Shown one piece after another: positions 1-10,529 of a DNA stretch of 64,000 nt. Under the pieces are notes generated by a model that was not told the DNA's origin, searched no databases, and saw nothing but the letters and a program-made list of their open reading frames with translations. The DNA is from Diplonema papillatum (taxonomy: Eukaryota > Euglenozoa > Diplonemea > Diplonemida > Diplonemidae): assembly GCA_030068145.1 (NCBI GenBank), contig JAPJBO010000232.1, positions 186,001 to 250,000 of the forward strand, read 5' to 3'. The translations under genes and the position numbers were made by a program. Within the stretch, counting starts at the first letter, position 1; each line of letters starts with the position of its first letter.

Positions 1-663
1 ACTGTACAATGGCTACGGCAGCACCCACCCAGAACAGGAACTTAACTCTGTTCTCAGAATGCGTGACTCGTAAATGCGTTTCGTTCGAAGAATTGGCTCA
101 AAAATTTGCAAGGCAAGACGCACACGAAGTACGATAGGTCACAAGGCTCCATGCGGAGACATTTTAGAGCGACGAGAGCCTTTCTGATGAAAGCTGCAGG
201 AGTTGACCCGATTGCGCCCGGGGTCTCTGTACAGAGGGCGACCGACAAAGGTGACCCATGAGGCAGCAGGCATTCGACGATCTCGTGGAGGCAACCACCG
301 ACGTCGTGGGTCACGGAAAAGCTGTCGTGCACAAGACGTTCGTCGCACAAATCCTTCTAGCACAGGCTGGTGGACGAAGAAGGCCAACTAACGGCAAAGG
401 TGTCGTACACCACGTACCGCCAGCTACGTGGTGCCCGGTTCGAACACCTGGCCGGACGTGTGCGACACCTGCAGAAGGGAACACGATTAACCATCGCCTT
501 CGTGAGGTTACCAGCAGCAAACTCACTTCTTTCGATCCGACAAGCCGATTTCTGCCAATAAAAGTTGCCAATACTGCCAGAAGAACCTGGGGTCAGCTTT
601 TTTAACAACCAGGGGCCTCGCCTCCTTGATGATTGATTTGCGTTGGACGACAGGTGACTCGAT
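1..663. other. No gene recognised
   Basis: Several short overlapping reading frames exist on both strands, the longest 115 codons, but none has a recognisable motif or a bias that separates it from its shadows. I see no repeat or RNA signature here. Confidence 0.5.
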
Positions 664-688
664 CCAACTTGGGGAACTGTTTTAGCTG

Positions 689-797
689 GTGTACAGTGGG
701 TTTCACACTGGATTTGCGGGTGTCACACTGGATTCCGCACTGGATTTTTGGGTGTCAGTGGATTTCACGCTGGATTTGCGGGTGTGGCACACTGGAT
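689..797 (+). repeat. Short imperfect tandem repeat
   Basis: Four or five diverged units built on CACACTGGATTTGCGGGTGT follow one another. They create spurious open frames that should not be annotated as protein. Confidence 0.75.
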
Positions 798-897
798 CTA
801 GCAGGTGTGCCCACGCCCGACACTTTGGCCGCACAGTTAACACCCCCACACGATGCTGGAGTGCACCGTGCGGGGCCTCGAAACCCACAGAAACAGA

Positions 898-1078
898 GTT
901 TTGCGCTCAGAAAAAGGTTCTCCGAGGGCATTTGGCCCCAAAACCGGCCCGAAAAAATGGTTTCTGGGGGGATATGGGTCCCATACCCCACATGCCCAGT
1001 ATCTTACTATGCCATAAAACATCTGCCCAAACCCCCCCCCCCCCCCCCCCCCTTTTGGCATCGTACCATATTATAAAC
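898..1078 (+). repeat. Dispersed repeat ending in poly-C
   Basis: The stretch ends with a run of about 22 C followed by TTTTGGCATCGTACCATAT. The same poly-C plus TTTTGGCATCG ending closes the right arm of the foldback element near 45.0 kb and, inverted, opens its left arm near 43.4 kb. Part of the body also resembles the sequence around 45.25-45.4 kb on the other strand. It is probably a partial copy of the same family. Confidence 0.6.
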
Positions 1079-1915
1079 ACCGCTGGCTGAAATGTGCACC
1101 AGTCACACATGCCACACAGAAGAAAAGTGAATCATAAACCCTGATCGCGAACCCGCGGCAGAATAAGCAAAAACGGGGAAAACGGACAGAGCTCCAACGT
1201 AACAAAATACCGCTGCGCGCATGAAGACGAGAGCGCGTGGAAAACAAGCCAGGATAAAAACAAGGCACCCTTTCTCCTCTCGCTTTCTGGGCATCACACT
1301 ATCCGCATTGCAATTTGCAGCTCCCCGCAGCCGCAGAAAGGGATGAAGAGCACGCAGAGCAAGAAGAGTCACTGGCGGGTCAGCATACTGTGTTTCACAA
1401 TACGGTCGCTTTTACCGCAGTTTCATTGTCGAGGCCATCCACTAAAAGGCTGGGGCGCTCTGGCACAAAGGACCTCGTTCAACATTGGGAGCAATATTGT
1501 GCAGGTGCCATGAAGACTGACAAGCACTGTCCCGGTTTACTGTTACTCCATAACGTCGTCCGTCGGAACTGATTCAACACTGATGAGGATGAGTTCAAGT
1601 TGGTCATTTCCAGGCTATTCTGATGCGCTGGATCCTTCAACACACAACCAACAAACTACGCAGGTTCCATTTCTCCTCCACCGCCTGCAGCCCGAAAAAG
1701 AAAACCAAGAACATTCGCAAAAGGAAAGACCGCGAGCCCAAGCCACCTCCTCACACGAGAGTCCAAAAAGCAGCATCCGAGCCGAGAAAGCAACAAAAAA
1801 AGGAAGAGGAGCAGAAGCAACCGCGCGGGCACATCGGCGGGACAAAGGAACAAAGGGGTCCCGCTCGCCTCTGTGTGGCTACGGCTCGCTGCAGTAGTGG
1901 AAGGAGAGGGTCCCG
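1079..1915. other. Upstream region of thiolase gene; no gene recognised
   Basis: No reading frame here carries a motif I know. The last 200 bases before the thiolase start are rich in A and G and lack stops in two frames, which probably reflects composition. I could not pick out a promoter element with confidence. Confidence 0.4.
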
Positions 1916-3133
1916 ATGCCATTCAACGCGTACGTCGTAGACTGCATCCGCACGGCGCATGGGAAGAAGAAGGGCGCGTTGAAGGACTGCCACCCGGCGG
2001 ACATGGGCGCGTTTGTGATCGACGAGCTGCTGAGGCGTACCGGAGTGCCCGGGAAGGCGGTCGACGACGTGATTCTCAACTGCTCCACGCAGATCGGCTG
2101 CCAGCACCTGCTGGGGAGGGTCACCGTCATGGCTTCGCAGCTCCTCCCCGAGGACGTGGCGGGCACGATGGTCGATCGGAAGCAGCAGGCCATCCACTTC
2201 GCAGCGCAGGCGGTCATGAGCGGCGATCAAGACGTCGTCATTGCGTGCGGAGTCGAGTCGATGAGCAAGGTGCCCGTAGGCAGCGCGATGGCGGGCATGA
2301 AGTACAGCACCCCGTTCCACAGCGAGGGCCTCCAGCGGAAGTACAACGCCGCCGGCGCGGGGCTGAAGGTGTGGAACCAGTTCGACAACGCGGAGCTCAT
2401 CGCCAAGACGTACGAGATCACGCGGACGGAGCTCGACGCCTTCGCGGCGCGCTCGCACCGGAAGGCGGCGGCCGCCCAGGCGTCGGGAACGACACGGCGG
2501 GAGATCGTCGCGATGCCCATCGCCCGGCCGGGGGCGGGTGGGCCCTCCGTGTTCGACCGCGACGAGTGCGTCCGCCCCGCCACGACTGAGTCCGCCCTGC
2601 ACGCACTCCTCCCGCTGCACCCCGGAGGCGTCGTCACTGCAGCGACGAGCTCGCAGGCGAGCGATGGAGCGTCGGCGTGCCTGATCGTGAACGAAGTCGC
2701 GCTGTACAAATACAACCTCAAGCCCCGAGCCCGGATCGTGTCGATGGCGGCCGTCGGATCGAACCCGCTGCTGGGGCTGGACGGGCCGATTGCTGCGAGT
2801 CGGAAAGCCTTGCACAAGGCGGGGCTTCGAGTCGCGGACATCGACGTTTTCGAAGTCAACGAGGCGTTCGCGTGCGTGCCGCTGGCCTTCGAGAAGTCGC
2901 TCGGCGTCGACCCGGAGAAGGTGAACATCTTCGGCGGGGCCTGCGCCATCGGACACCCCCTGGGATCTGCCGGCACCCGGCTGCTGACGACGCTGGTCAA
3001 TGCGCTGGAAACGACGAACGGCCGATACGGCTTGCAGGCTGTCCCGGACGAGGCCACCGGCAATGCCTTCGTGATCGAAAGGGTCACAGACGTGGACCCA
3101 GAGCCGGTTATGTCACGCCTCGCCAAGCTCTGA
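1916..3133 (+). CDS. Thiolase-like protein, peroxisomal tail, catalytic cysteines absent
   Basis: An uninterrupted 405-codon frame matches thiolases (acetyl-CoA C-acyltransferases) along its whole length and ordinary family size. Visible landmarks are VVDCIRTAHGKKKGAL at the N-terminus, ACGVESMS near residue 112, SSQASDGA near 248, FEVNEAFA near 317 and AIGHPLGSAGTR near 345. The protein ends in AKL, a type-1 peroxisomal targeting signal, so a role in peroxisomal beta-oxidation would be the usual reading. Two things are odd. The nucleophile segment normally reads R-x-C-G-S-x-Q-Q-A, but here it is DRKQQAIHF, four residues short and without the cysteine. The second catalytic cysteine, normally in a CEGGG-type motif near the C-terminus, is also absent: the segment reads LQAVPDEATGNAF. 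The GHP histidine remains. Either this is a non-catalytic thiolase-fold protein or a decaying copy. The start ATG was chosen because family similarity begins within a few residues of it. Confidence 0.85.
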   Translation: MPFNAYVVDCIRTAHGKKKGALKDCHPADMGAFVIDELLRRTGVPGKAVDDVILNCSTQIGCQHLLGRVTVMASQLLPEDVAGTMVDRKQQAIHFAAQAVMSGDQDVVIACGVESMSKVPVGSAMAGMKYSTPFHSEGLQRKYNAAGAGLKVWNQFDNAELIAKTYEITRTELDAFAARSHRKAAAAQASGTTRREIVAMPIARPGAGGPSVFDRDECVRPATTESALHALLPLHPGGVVTAATSSQASDGASACLIVNEVALYKYNLKPRARIVSMAAVGSNPLLGLDGPIAASRKALHKAGLRVADIDVFEVNEAFACVPLAFEKSLGVDPEKVNIFGGACAIGHPLGSAGTRLLTTLVNALETTNGRYGLQAVPDEATGNAFVIERVTDVDPEPVMSRLAKL

Positions 3134-3655
3134 TCGCGGACGATATCCGAAGGTTCAGAGCCGCACACGGTGGTGGATTTGTGTGGACGCAGAGTCCTCG
3201 TGCACCCCACCTTGTCCTCCACGTTCCCCGTGACCAGTCTCGAGATTGTCGTCGGTAACGCGAAGGACCAACCAATCAGAGTACCTGATTTCCTCTCTGC
3301 GTTGACTGCGGTAAACGCGTTGTTATTCAAGTGGTAGCGGCAAGGGACGTGCCTTCGTGATCGAAAGGGTCACAGACGTGGACCCAGAGCCGGTCATGTC
3401 ACGCCTCGCCAAGCTCTGATCGCGGATGATATCCGAAGGTTCAGAGCCGCACACGGTGGTGGATTCGTGTGGACGCAGAGTCCTTGTGCACCCCACCCTT
3501 GTCCTCCATGTTCCCCAACTGACCAGTCTCAAGATTGCCATCGACAACGCGACGGACCAACCAACCAGGTTTCCCGATTTCTTCTGAGCGGTGACTGCGG
3601 TTGGTATTCAAGTAGCGGCAATATACGTGCCTTCGTGATCAGCATTGCGAATACG
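3065..3655 (+). repeat. Tandem duplication of the thiolase 3' end
   Basis: The segment beginning GCCTTCGTGATCGAAAGG, which codes for the last 22 thiolase residues and runs through the 3' flank, is repeated after about 286 bases (from 3351), and its first dozen bases recur again at 3629. The second copy still reads to the same AKL-stop but has no upstream body. It is a 3'-end duplication and not a second gene. Confidence 0.9.
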
Positions 3656-5760
3656 TCTTTTTAGCCTGCACAATACATTGAAGGGCAACCCGCAAGGTTG
3701 TTGGTATCAAAAGTCAGCCGACGGAGTTTCACGTTCTTTTCGTGTTCCAGTTGTCAGCTACTGCCTGGAAGGCGTTACGCCCAGCCACGCTCGATGTTGA
3801 CAGAAAAAGCTATTCTCCCGTCCCCTACGTTTAAACCGCGAAGTTGCCCACTAACGTTTTCTTCCTCCCGCATTTTTCGCCTTGTTCGGGACACCTGCTG
3901 CACAAAGTCCGACGATTCATGGCGAAGGACGATCACCAAAACCACCGTCAAGTCAAGGCATCAAGACGACGCCAAAGTGGTACATGCACAGCATACACCG
4001 TTCGCCCTTCTTTCCGCCCCAGCCCGTAAAACAAACGAAACTCCGCTTCCCGTCCTCTCGTATGTCGTGTAACCGGAGACCCATCGATTCTGTATGCACT
4101 CGTGCTGCGTCCAGGGTCGCTCACACGCTTGCCCCGCGAACGTGCTTATCTTCCTCTCCTGTTTTGTTCTCTTTCTTCTAATTTCAACCAGTCAACACAA
4201 CACCCGGGGCCCCCGACACCTCTTGTATGGCATTGGAAGACCCATTGATTTTGTATGTGCTGGTGCTCAGTGCTGCGGGATGGGTCACTCGACGTACGCG
4301 TTTTGACGAAAGCAATGACTAGAGCTACTTACATGGCCGCGTTCGCGTCGCAAGTTCTAGCGGATGGGTTAATTGCAACTGCACCACGCTGTCAATCAGA
4401 TTTTGAGCTGACTGCGCAACTCCACCAGGTTGTCCACCTTTTCCTGATGATCAATCTCAGGTCTCGTGCTGGCGCGCGTTGAGTGCTCCCCCCCTCCGTA
4501 GCGCTGGGGCCAACTGAATTTCATGGTCGTTGCTTCCTTTCTGCTTTCCGAGGTGGGCCATGACCCTCCTCCCCGGGCAACAACACCCTTCTTCCCGCAC
4601 AGTCCAAGCCGTTTGGCAGGGTTACTCCCCAATCCAGAAAAGATTCTCCGTGGATACGACTTTTTGCCCACTGCGCGCACCTTCTCCCGGTGTAGTTCAC
4701 CGTCATCGTGCAGACTACCGCACTGTGTCTATTGATATAGTATCCAGATAGATTGTACCAAATGAGAAACGGCGCGGTTGTCCTCGCATTGCACTCTGGA
4801 CCAACGGAGTCGCGGCGCCTCCTGCCGATGCAGTCGGACCAGTGCGGCGCGAACTTGCACTGTCAAGTACAAACCCGTTCTCGGCATGTTTGCTTACTAC
4901 GTGCCGCCCTGTGATTGTGACTTAGCATCCGGACGCTGTGCCGACACTTGATAAAGTAGGAGATGCTGAACATGATCCATAGTACGAAAACGAGGAGCTC
5001 CCCGTCACCAAATTTAAACTGCCCCAGCGTTTCCGCAAAGAAGAGGGAGGGCCCATTCTTCTTGCCGTATGAGACGGTAGTCTTATACGGTGGGGGACGA
5101 GCTTCTTTGTGTTCCTCCTCTCCCACTCCATTCTGCCGCTTCCTTCCATAACCGACTGGTGTTCCTTTCTCCGTGTCCTTTCACTCGTAAGATCCGTTGC
5201 TCGCGCAGGTCTGTGTGCTTATCTGGTCACGGAATTGTCTGCCCTTTGTGCCGGCACTGCCTTCGTCGAATTGCGCCGTCTCCGTAGCACGGTTGCTAGC
5301 ACACTGCCTACAGTGCGCTATGCACGGGGCGGTCGTGTGACACACCACCTATCATCCAGCGGTGCATGCAATGCTGTGTAGACTGTGTGGACACGTTTTG
5401 AGGACAGTTTTTGCGTGCTGCCCATTGCGAGAAGCGTGCGCGTGCTCTTGGGTTCGCGCGCGGCCCACGTTGTCACGACGAAATGCAACACTGCCTTTGA
5501 CCGCTATGGCGACGCCCCCGTCGCCCGACACGTTCCTTGTCCGCACCATTCGTACGTGCATGCATGAGCGTGCGTACTCAGGCGGGGCCCACGCGTTTTC
5601 CCCATGACTCTTTAACTCGTTGCACTTTGAACCAAGCCAGGTTGGGAAAAGCCGCGACGCCACGCGGCGCCGAGTTACAGAAAAAGCTCGAATAGGGGAC
5701 GCTCGCCGCGTACGACTGCCATCGAGGGTAGGTGCCGCAGGGTGGTGTAGGCGAGACGAG
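3656..5760. other. Intergenic, no gene recognised; one short dispersed repeat
   Basis: At 3661-3702 lies a roughly 40-base sequence whose reverse complement recurs at 12626-12666 in an intron (core TTGTGCAGGCTAAAAAG). The remainder to the PEX2 start has only short frames without motifs. The thiolase-PEX2 interval of about 2.6 kb is otherwise unexplained. Confidence 0.45.
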
Positions 5761-7770
5761 ATGGATGGGTATCGAGTGGAGGATGTCGCCAGCTTCGGTG
5801 CGATGAAGGACGTTTCCGTGGACCTGGAGAAGGAGTCCCGCGCTCTGCCCTCGAAGGTGGGCACCACTGTCCTCCGAGTCGCGCAGCTGGACTCCGAGAG
5901 ACTGACGAGCCAAGTCTTGATGCAGCTCCGTGCTCGGTTCCGGCGCGCGTTCATGTACCTCGACTTTTCTGTCGGCTGGGAGCTGGAGCTCAACACCGTT
6001 TTGTCCCTGCTTATCTTTTGGTATGACCTCTCACCGTTTCTCCTGAACATCGTTCCGCAATTCAAAAACGCTGTCCTCCAGTGATGCAAGCACCACGCGC
6101 TCTTAAAGATACAAACTCTTCCCCTCCGGTGAAGCGAACACTAATAAAGAGGGCCAGGTCCTCATCTCGCACCAGTACCTGCACCTTTCTTTTCCTTTTT
6201 TTGCATTACTTTGTCATTCAACATCTTCTTCGAAGAAGACTTGATGCTAACATCAATCATGCAGTGTTCTGTCTACAGACTAAACTAAGATCTCCCGAGT
6301 TCATTCGGACCGGCCGCGATGCCACCCTCGAACTTTTCGTTGTGAGGGAAGTCATGGTGGTTGTTTGTCGTGCAAACGAGGTTTTCACGACACGCAATCT
6401 GTGACCAGAAGACGCTTTTCTGGGGCGAGAACCCCCACCCCCCGCCCATTGCCAGGCGCTTCACACACACCCTCTTATTGCAGGCACACAATTTGGGCGA
6501 ACAACCAAACGTACGGCGATCGCCTTCACAACGTGATCTTCCGATCAGACACGCGCGCAAGGGAGCTCGGAAAGTACAACGAAGTGCTCTTCTCGCCGTC
6601 CGTAGCCCCAAGTCGTCTCGAAAAGGTTTGGTTTAGTTGCCTCCTATGTCGGCAGGGAGAGCACCATCATCCGTGTGTCCGTGTTGCGGTCAGGGTGCTG
6701 TACTATTGGAAAGCTCATCGGGCCAGCATTCCGACGCAATACGAACTCCCGTTTCTAGTTTGGTATCTACGGTTGTTCCATCGGATAGTGCCGTGATGCT
6801 AGTACTGGATGCATTTCCAAGCCAGAGCCCGCTGTAGGAATGCGTGACGGCATTTATTCCGACAGCAAACGGGGCCGGCCAGAATCTTCCAGCAGTGTGC
6901 TGAGACTCTCTCACTAGTACACTAGTACATACAAAGGATGATCATTTATATTGAGCCGAAATGATGCCTACGGTAGGGTCACACAACGGTCTAAGCCCAG
7001 CACCGAACACTAGTCATCGCACCCTCTCAACTCGCAGGTGCTCCTGTGCATTGCCTCCGTGATCTTTCCGTACCTGTACAACAAAATGCTGAAAAAGAGC
7101 ATGGATGAAGGCTGGGGCGACCAACGACAGACGAACTGGAAACGCCAGGTGTGCACTACTCTATCGCTTCAGACCATACGTGATCCTTGACATTTGATGG
7201 AGGCACGGCAGTTTTGTTCCCTGGCTGGTTTTGAAGCGTTGCTCGCACAACTCTTACCCCTCCGCACAGCTTCACGATTCGTTGTACCAGCTCGAGACCA
7301 TGGTTAAGATGCTAGCGCTGGCCAACCTGCTCGTGTTTCTTAAAGACGGGGAGTTCCGATCCATTGTGGACCGAGTCTTGGGCCTGCGCCTGGTGAACCA
7401 CAAGAGCAAGATCAATAAGATGTCCAGCTTCGAGTTCATGGACCGGCAGCTGTTCTGGAAGACGACGTCCGACTTCTTGACGTTCGCCCTGCCCTTCGTC
7501 AACTTCATCCCGTGGATCAAGAGGATGTTCAAGTCATCGAGCCAGGGCCGCGTCGCCGGCATCGTCAATTCGACGACGTGCCCCATTTGCATGCAGAACC
7601 CCATCCAGCTCCCGGTGGTAACGTCGTGCGGGCACCACTTCTGCTACTACTGCATCCAGTCGCGGATCGTCCAAGGCAACAAGGCGTGCACCGTCTGCGG
7701 GCAGCACATCACCGACACCTCGCGTCCCGAGGGCCGCCGCCCGCTGGCTCACCCCAGCGACATGATGTGA
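5761..7770 (+). CDS. PEX2: Peroxin-2, RING-type peroxisome biogenesis E3 ligase
   Basis: Four exons read through in phase: 5761-6020, 6484-6625, 7038-7148 and 7270-7770, all with GT-AG borders, giving about 337 residues, normal for PEX2. Exon 1 carries LRVAQLDSERL, the conserved start of the Pex2/Pex10/Pex12 domain. Exon 2 gives YGDRLHNVIFRSD, exon 4 gives ANLLVFLKDGEF and FEFMDRQLFWK, all Pex2 hallmarks of the membrane-embedded region. The C-terminus has a RING finger starting CPICMQ and continuing CGHHFCYYCIQS and CTVCGQ. In the family this protein sits in the peroxisomal membrane with PEX10 and PEX12 and ubiquitinates the import receptor PEX5. The frame is open upstream to 5620, so the start could lie earlier; 5761 was chosen because it gives an ordinary N-terminus. 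Intron 1 holds a fragment resembling the Penelope-like element's end. Confidence 0.9.
6228..6294 (+). repeat. Fragment resembling the end of the Penelope-like element, in PEX2 intron 1
   Basis: A block of about 26 bases around GAAGAAGACTTGATGCTA, one mismatch apart, and a second short block AAACTAAGAT are shared with the terminal repeat near 52710-52773 and 58568-58631. The 25-30 bases between the blocks differ in sequence, but each version can form a small hairpin. This is either an old end fragment or an independently kept RNA element. Confidence 0.55.
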
Positions 7771-8148
7771 GGCTTTCCGCTCGCCCGGAAGAAAGTTGCT
7801 GGGGCACGCTAAAAAGGAAAGTAAAGCCCTTTTTTTTTGCCTAGAACTCGCCGGTGTCCCCCCGTGGTATCTGACGCAGCCGGCGGCACAATCCTTCACC
7901 GGCAAAAATGGCGTCGTGCTGTCTGCGCGCGGCATTACGCAAAAACTCCCGTTCACGACGTGATGGGGGTTTCGCTTTCGTTCGGTTGCTGTTGGCCCTG
8001 TGGCGCAATCTCGTTGCCCGGCTGCGTTTTCAGGTCGACGAGACCCACATTCACCACGTGCACAGAGCGTCCAGGAGAGGTCCACGAAGCAAACGTGTGA
8101 TTGCCGACAGTGGTGTGCCGGGGCCGAAGTGTTCAAAGCGTTCCAAGT
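7771..8148. other. Intergenic, nothing recognised
   Basis: Between the PEX2 stop and the LNS2 fragment on the other strand I see no motif-bearing frame. Confidence 0.5.
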
Positions 8149-8445
8149 CTACGCGAGAACGACGTCCTTCGCGTAGGCATACGCGTCTGCCTTTTTCACC
8201 CCAAAAAGGTCCAAGGCGGATTCCACGTCGTTTTTCGTCAGAGTCCCGTCGATGTCGAACAAAACAGCTTGCAACCCAGGCTCGATGACGGTCAGGTACC
8301 CGAACACCGTGGTCAGGTCACCGGCCACTACCATCGCTATGGTGTACTCACCGACGGGCTTCGTCACATCCACGAAAACCTTCCCGTCCCTGTTGGTTTT
8401 GTACGTGCCAAGGGATTCCCATTGGTTGTTCGGACCGTTGACCGG
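8149..8445 (-). pseudogene. LNS2/HAD-type domain fragment
   Basis: A 98-residue open stretch on the minus strand contains VFDIDGT-like sequence (AVLFDIDGTLTKND) preceded by GEYTIAMVVAGDLTTVFGYL. This resembles the LNS2 domain of lipins and of membrane-associated phosphatidylinositol transfer proteins, where DxDGT is the start of a HAD phosphatase core. Only about 40 residues follow the DxDGT before a stop, and a stop bounds the N-terminal side without a clear splice acceptor, so most of the domain is missing. I read it as a gene fragment; a terminal exon of a divergent gene is less likely. Confidence 0.55.
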
Positions 8446-8740
8446 TTATCACGTGTCAGCATCGAATCAACAAAGCGTCGCGACAGCCCCCCTCGCCTTA
8501 TCACAGGACCCACGCTTTACGCGTACCTTCTGTCTTTGCAGCTACTCGCAGCCTTGCGGGTCGCCCCTTCAATAGACTGTGCGAGGTCTACAAAGACGTC
8601 GGCAGTACGTATTGGTGGCTGATCAGCGTTCCCAGCCCGAGCGAGGGGAGACGTTGATCGACCCCCCCCCCCCCCCCCCCCCGGGTCGAGCTAATTTATT
8701 CCTGGGTGAGCTTTTTTTCAGGCTTTTTTTCCGACTAATT

Positions 8741-8920
8741 TGTTCCGGGAAGTGAAAATTTGTTCCGGGAAGTGAAAATTTGTTCCGGGAAGTGAAAATT
8801 TGTTCCGGGAAGTGAAAATTTATTCCGGGAAGTGAAAATTTATTCCGGGAAGTGAAAATTTGTTCCGGGAAGTGAAAATTTATTCCGGGAAGTGAAAATT
8901 TGTTCCGGAAACTGAAAATT
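8741..8920 (+). repeat. Minisatellite A, nine 20-bp units
   Basis: Nine exact-length units of TGTTCCGGGAAGTGAAAATT run without spacers, preceded by a C run and a GAGCTAATTTATTCC stretch. The same unit recurs in the opposite orientation at 10.53-10.93 kb. Confidence 0.95.
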
Positions 8921-8983
8921 TGGGGTTTGCCAAATTTTCCAGATTTTCACCATTTGTGTGTGATTTTTACAATTTTTGTGTAA

Positions 8984-9482
8984 GGTACGCATACCCGAAC
9001 CCCCCCCCGCATACCCGAACCCGCAAACCCGCATACCCAAACCCGCAAACCCGAACCCGCGTACCCTAACCCCGCAAACCCTAACCCGCAAACCCCGCAA
9101 ACCCGCATACCCAAACCCGCATACCCTAACCCGCAAACCCGCATACCCTAACCTCGCAAACCCGCATACCCTAACCTCGCAAACCCCGCAAACCCGCATA
9201 CCCAAACCCGCATACCCTAACCTCGCAAACCCGCATACCCTAACCTCGCAAACCCGCATACCCGAACCCGCAAACCCGCGTACCCAAACCCCGCAAACCC
9301 TAACCCGCAAACCCCGCAAACCCGCATACCCAAACCCGCATACCCTAACCCGCAAACCCGCATACCCTAACCTCGCAAACCCGCATACCCGAACCCGCAA
9401 CCCCGCGTACCCTAACCCCGCAAACCCCGCATACCCTAACCCGGAAACCCCGCAAACCCTAACCCGCAAACCCCGCTTACCC
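8984..9482 (+). repeat. Minisatellite B, degenerate telomere-like array
   Basis: About 500 bases are built from short blocks such as CCCGCATACCCTAAC, CCCGCAAACCCTAAC and CCTCGCAAA. CCCTAAC, the complement of the TTAGGG telomere word, appears well over ten times, but separated by CGCAAA or CGCATA words, so this is not a true telomere. Long open frames on both strands here are products of the repeat. Confidence 0.9.
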
Positions 9483-9491
9483 GCATGCGAT

Positions 9492-9645
9492 AACGTTTTT
9501 CAAATACACACAGCAGATCAAAGAAAGGGGGGAAAGGTGGAAAATGCAGATCAAACGGGAGTAGAATGTGCACACTCGCTTATCCGACTCTTGACTTACT
9601 ATGCCGTGTTCTGAAAGCTGTCGAGGGGCCCCTCCATAGGTTCTC
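9492..9645 (+). repeat. Dispersed module S1, copy 1
   Basis: A block of about 150 bases beginning AAATACACACAGCAGATC is nearly identical to 41955-42106. Both copies abut a minisatellite: here it follows array B, there it precedes the 9-bp array E. Confidence 0.9.
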
Positions 9646-9737
9646 GCATGATTCGTTCGCCTATGTAACACTATCCGTTTGTAGTACGCTTCGCAATTGT
9701 GTTCTTGCACTCTAGCCGAATGGCGGGTGGCGGATTT

Positions 9738-9960
9738 CCGCGCTCGGGCGCAAGACACAATTATGCTGCTTTTGCAGTGCAAGCCGAACCCGGTTCGCGA
9801 CTTCGGTTGCGGTAAAGTGTTACAAAGTCTTCGGCTTTCAGATCCGGATACGCGTATGCAACAGATAGTTAGAGGTCACTTGAAGGATACCCGTGTGCAG
9901 CGTTCGAAAGAGTTTGCGTATCTGGAGTCTTTTTTTTTTTTCGGGGGGGTGCCCTTTTGA
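9738..9960 (+). repeat. Dispersed module S2, copy 1
   Basis: A block of about 210 bases beginning TTCCGCGCTCGGGCGCAAG recurs almost unchanged at 40003-40220, inside minisatellite C. The two copies differ at a handful of positions and end in a T/G run. Confidence 0.92.
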
Positions 9961-10529
9961 CCCTATGTATTTTGATATTTTTTGAGAAGAGAATTTACGA
10001 CAGCCTCGAGGATATTCGTCATTTCCTGCGTTCGTCCAGTGTAATTGTCGTCCAAGTTACTGACCGTGGGAAGGGGTTCCACGTACATGCTGTTAAGTCT
10101 GTCTGAGTGCGCGATGCAGTTTACCGATAGCCACCGCGTGCCTTCTGTGCCAGGGGTCGGATACGTTTACTTGCTGACCGGTGCTAACGTTGTAGAAGGC
10201 CCACCTATCAGCCTGAGTTCAGCTCCACAAGGTTCGTTTCGTTAAGGCAACTCATGATCACTTCGGTGTGAGGGATTAGTCCTGTTAGAAACTACTTGTG
10301 GGCGCCTGCTCCGTTGCGTGGTCTTCTCTCCGTACAGTGTTCCACATCTGGAAGGTCCTTGCGTTCAGTTCGCGCTTCCTGTGGGCACAAAGACAGTCGA
10401 TGACTTCAGGAAGGAATCAGCCATTCTTGCGTGATGTAATGTGGAGTGCAGATTCCGTTTGTTGCCACCTTGGGTTGTCAGCCCAGTCCTCCCCAGTTCT
10501 GGGTTCGGTCCGGGTCCCGTGAAATTAGG
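9961..10529 (+). other. No gene recognised
   Basis: Two short frames (one of 66 codons from 10045, another open from about 9985 to 10107) have plausible composition but no motif I can name. They may be exon debris. Confidence 0.35.

Noticed and set aside
1751-2956. A 401-codon open frame antisense to the thiolase gene
   Set aside because: It is a shadow of GC-rich codons; it is arginine-rich without motifs, and the sense strand is clearly thiolase.
8741-8920. CRISPR-like array
   Set aside because: Units are contiguous without unique spacers and the context is eukaryotic.
8840-9614. Frames of 209 and 212 codons on both strands over the telomere-like array
   Set aside because: Purely repetitive (RVCGFARLGYAGL-type and its mirror), created by the minisatellite.
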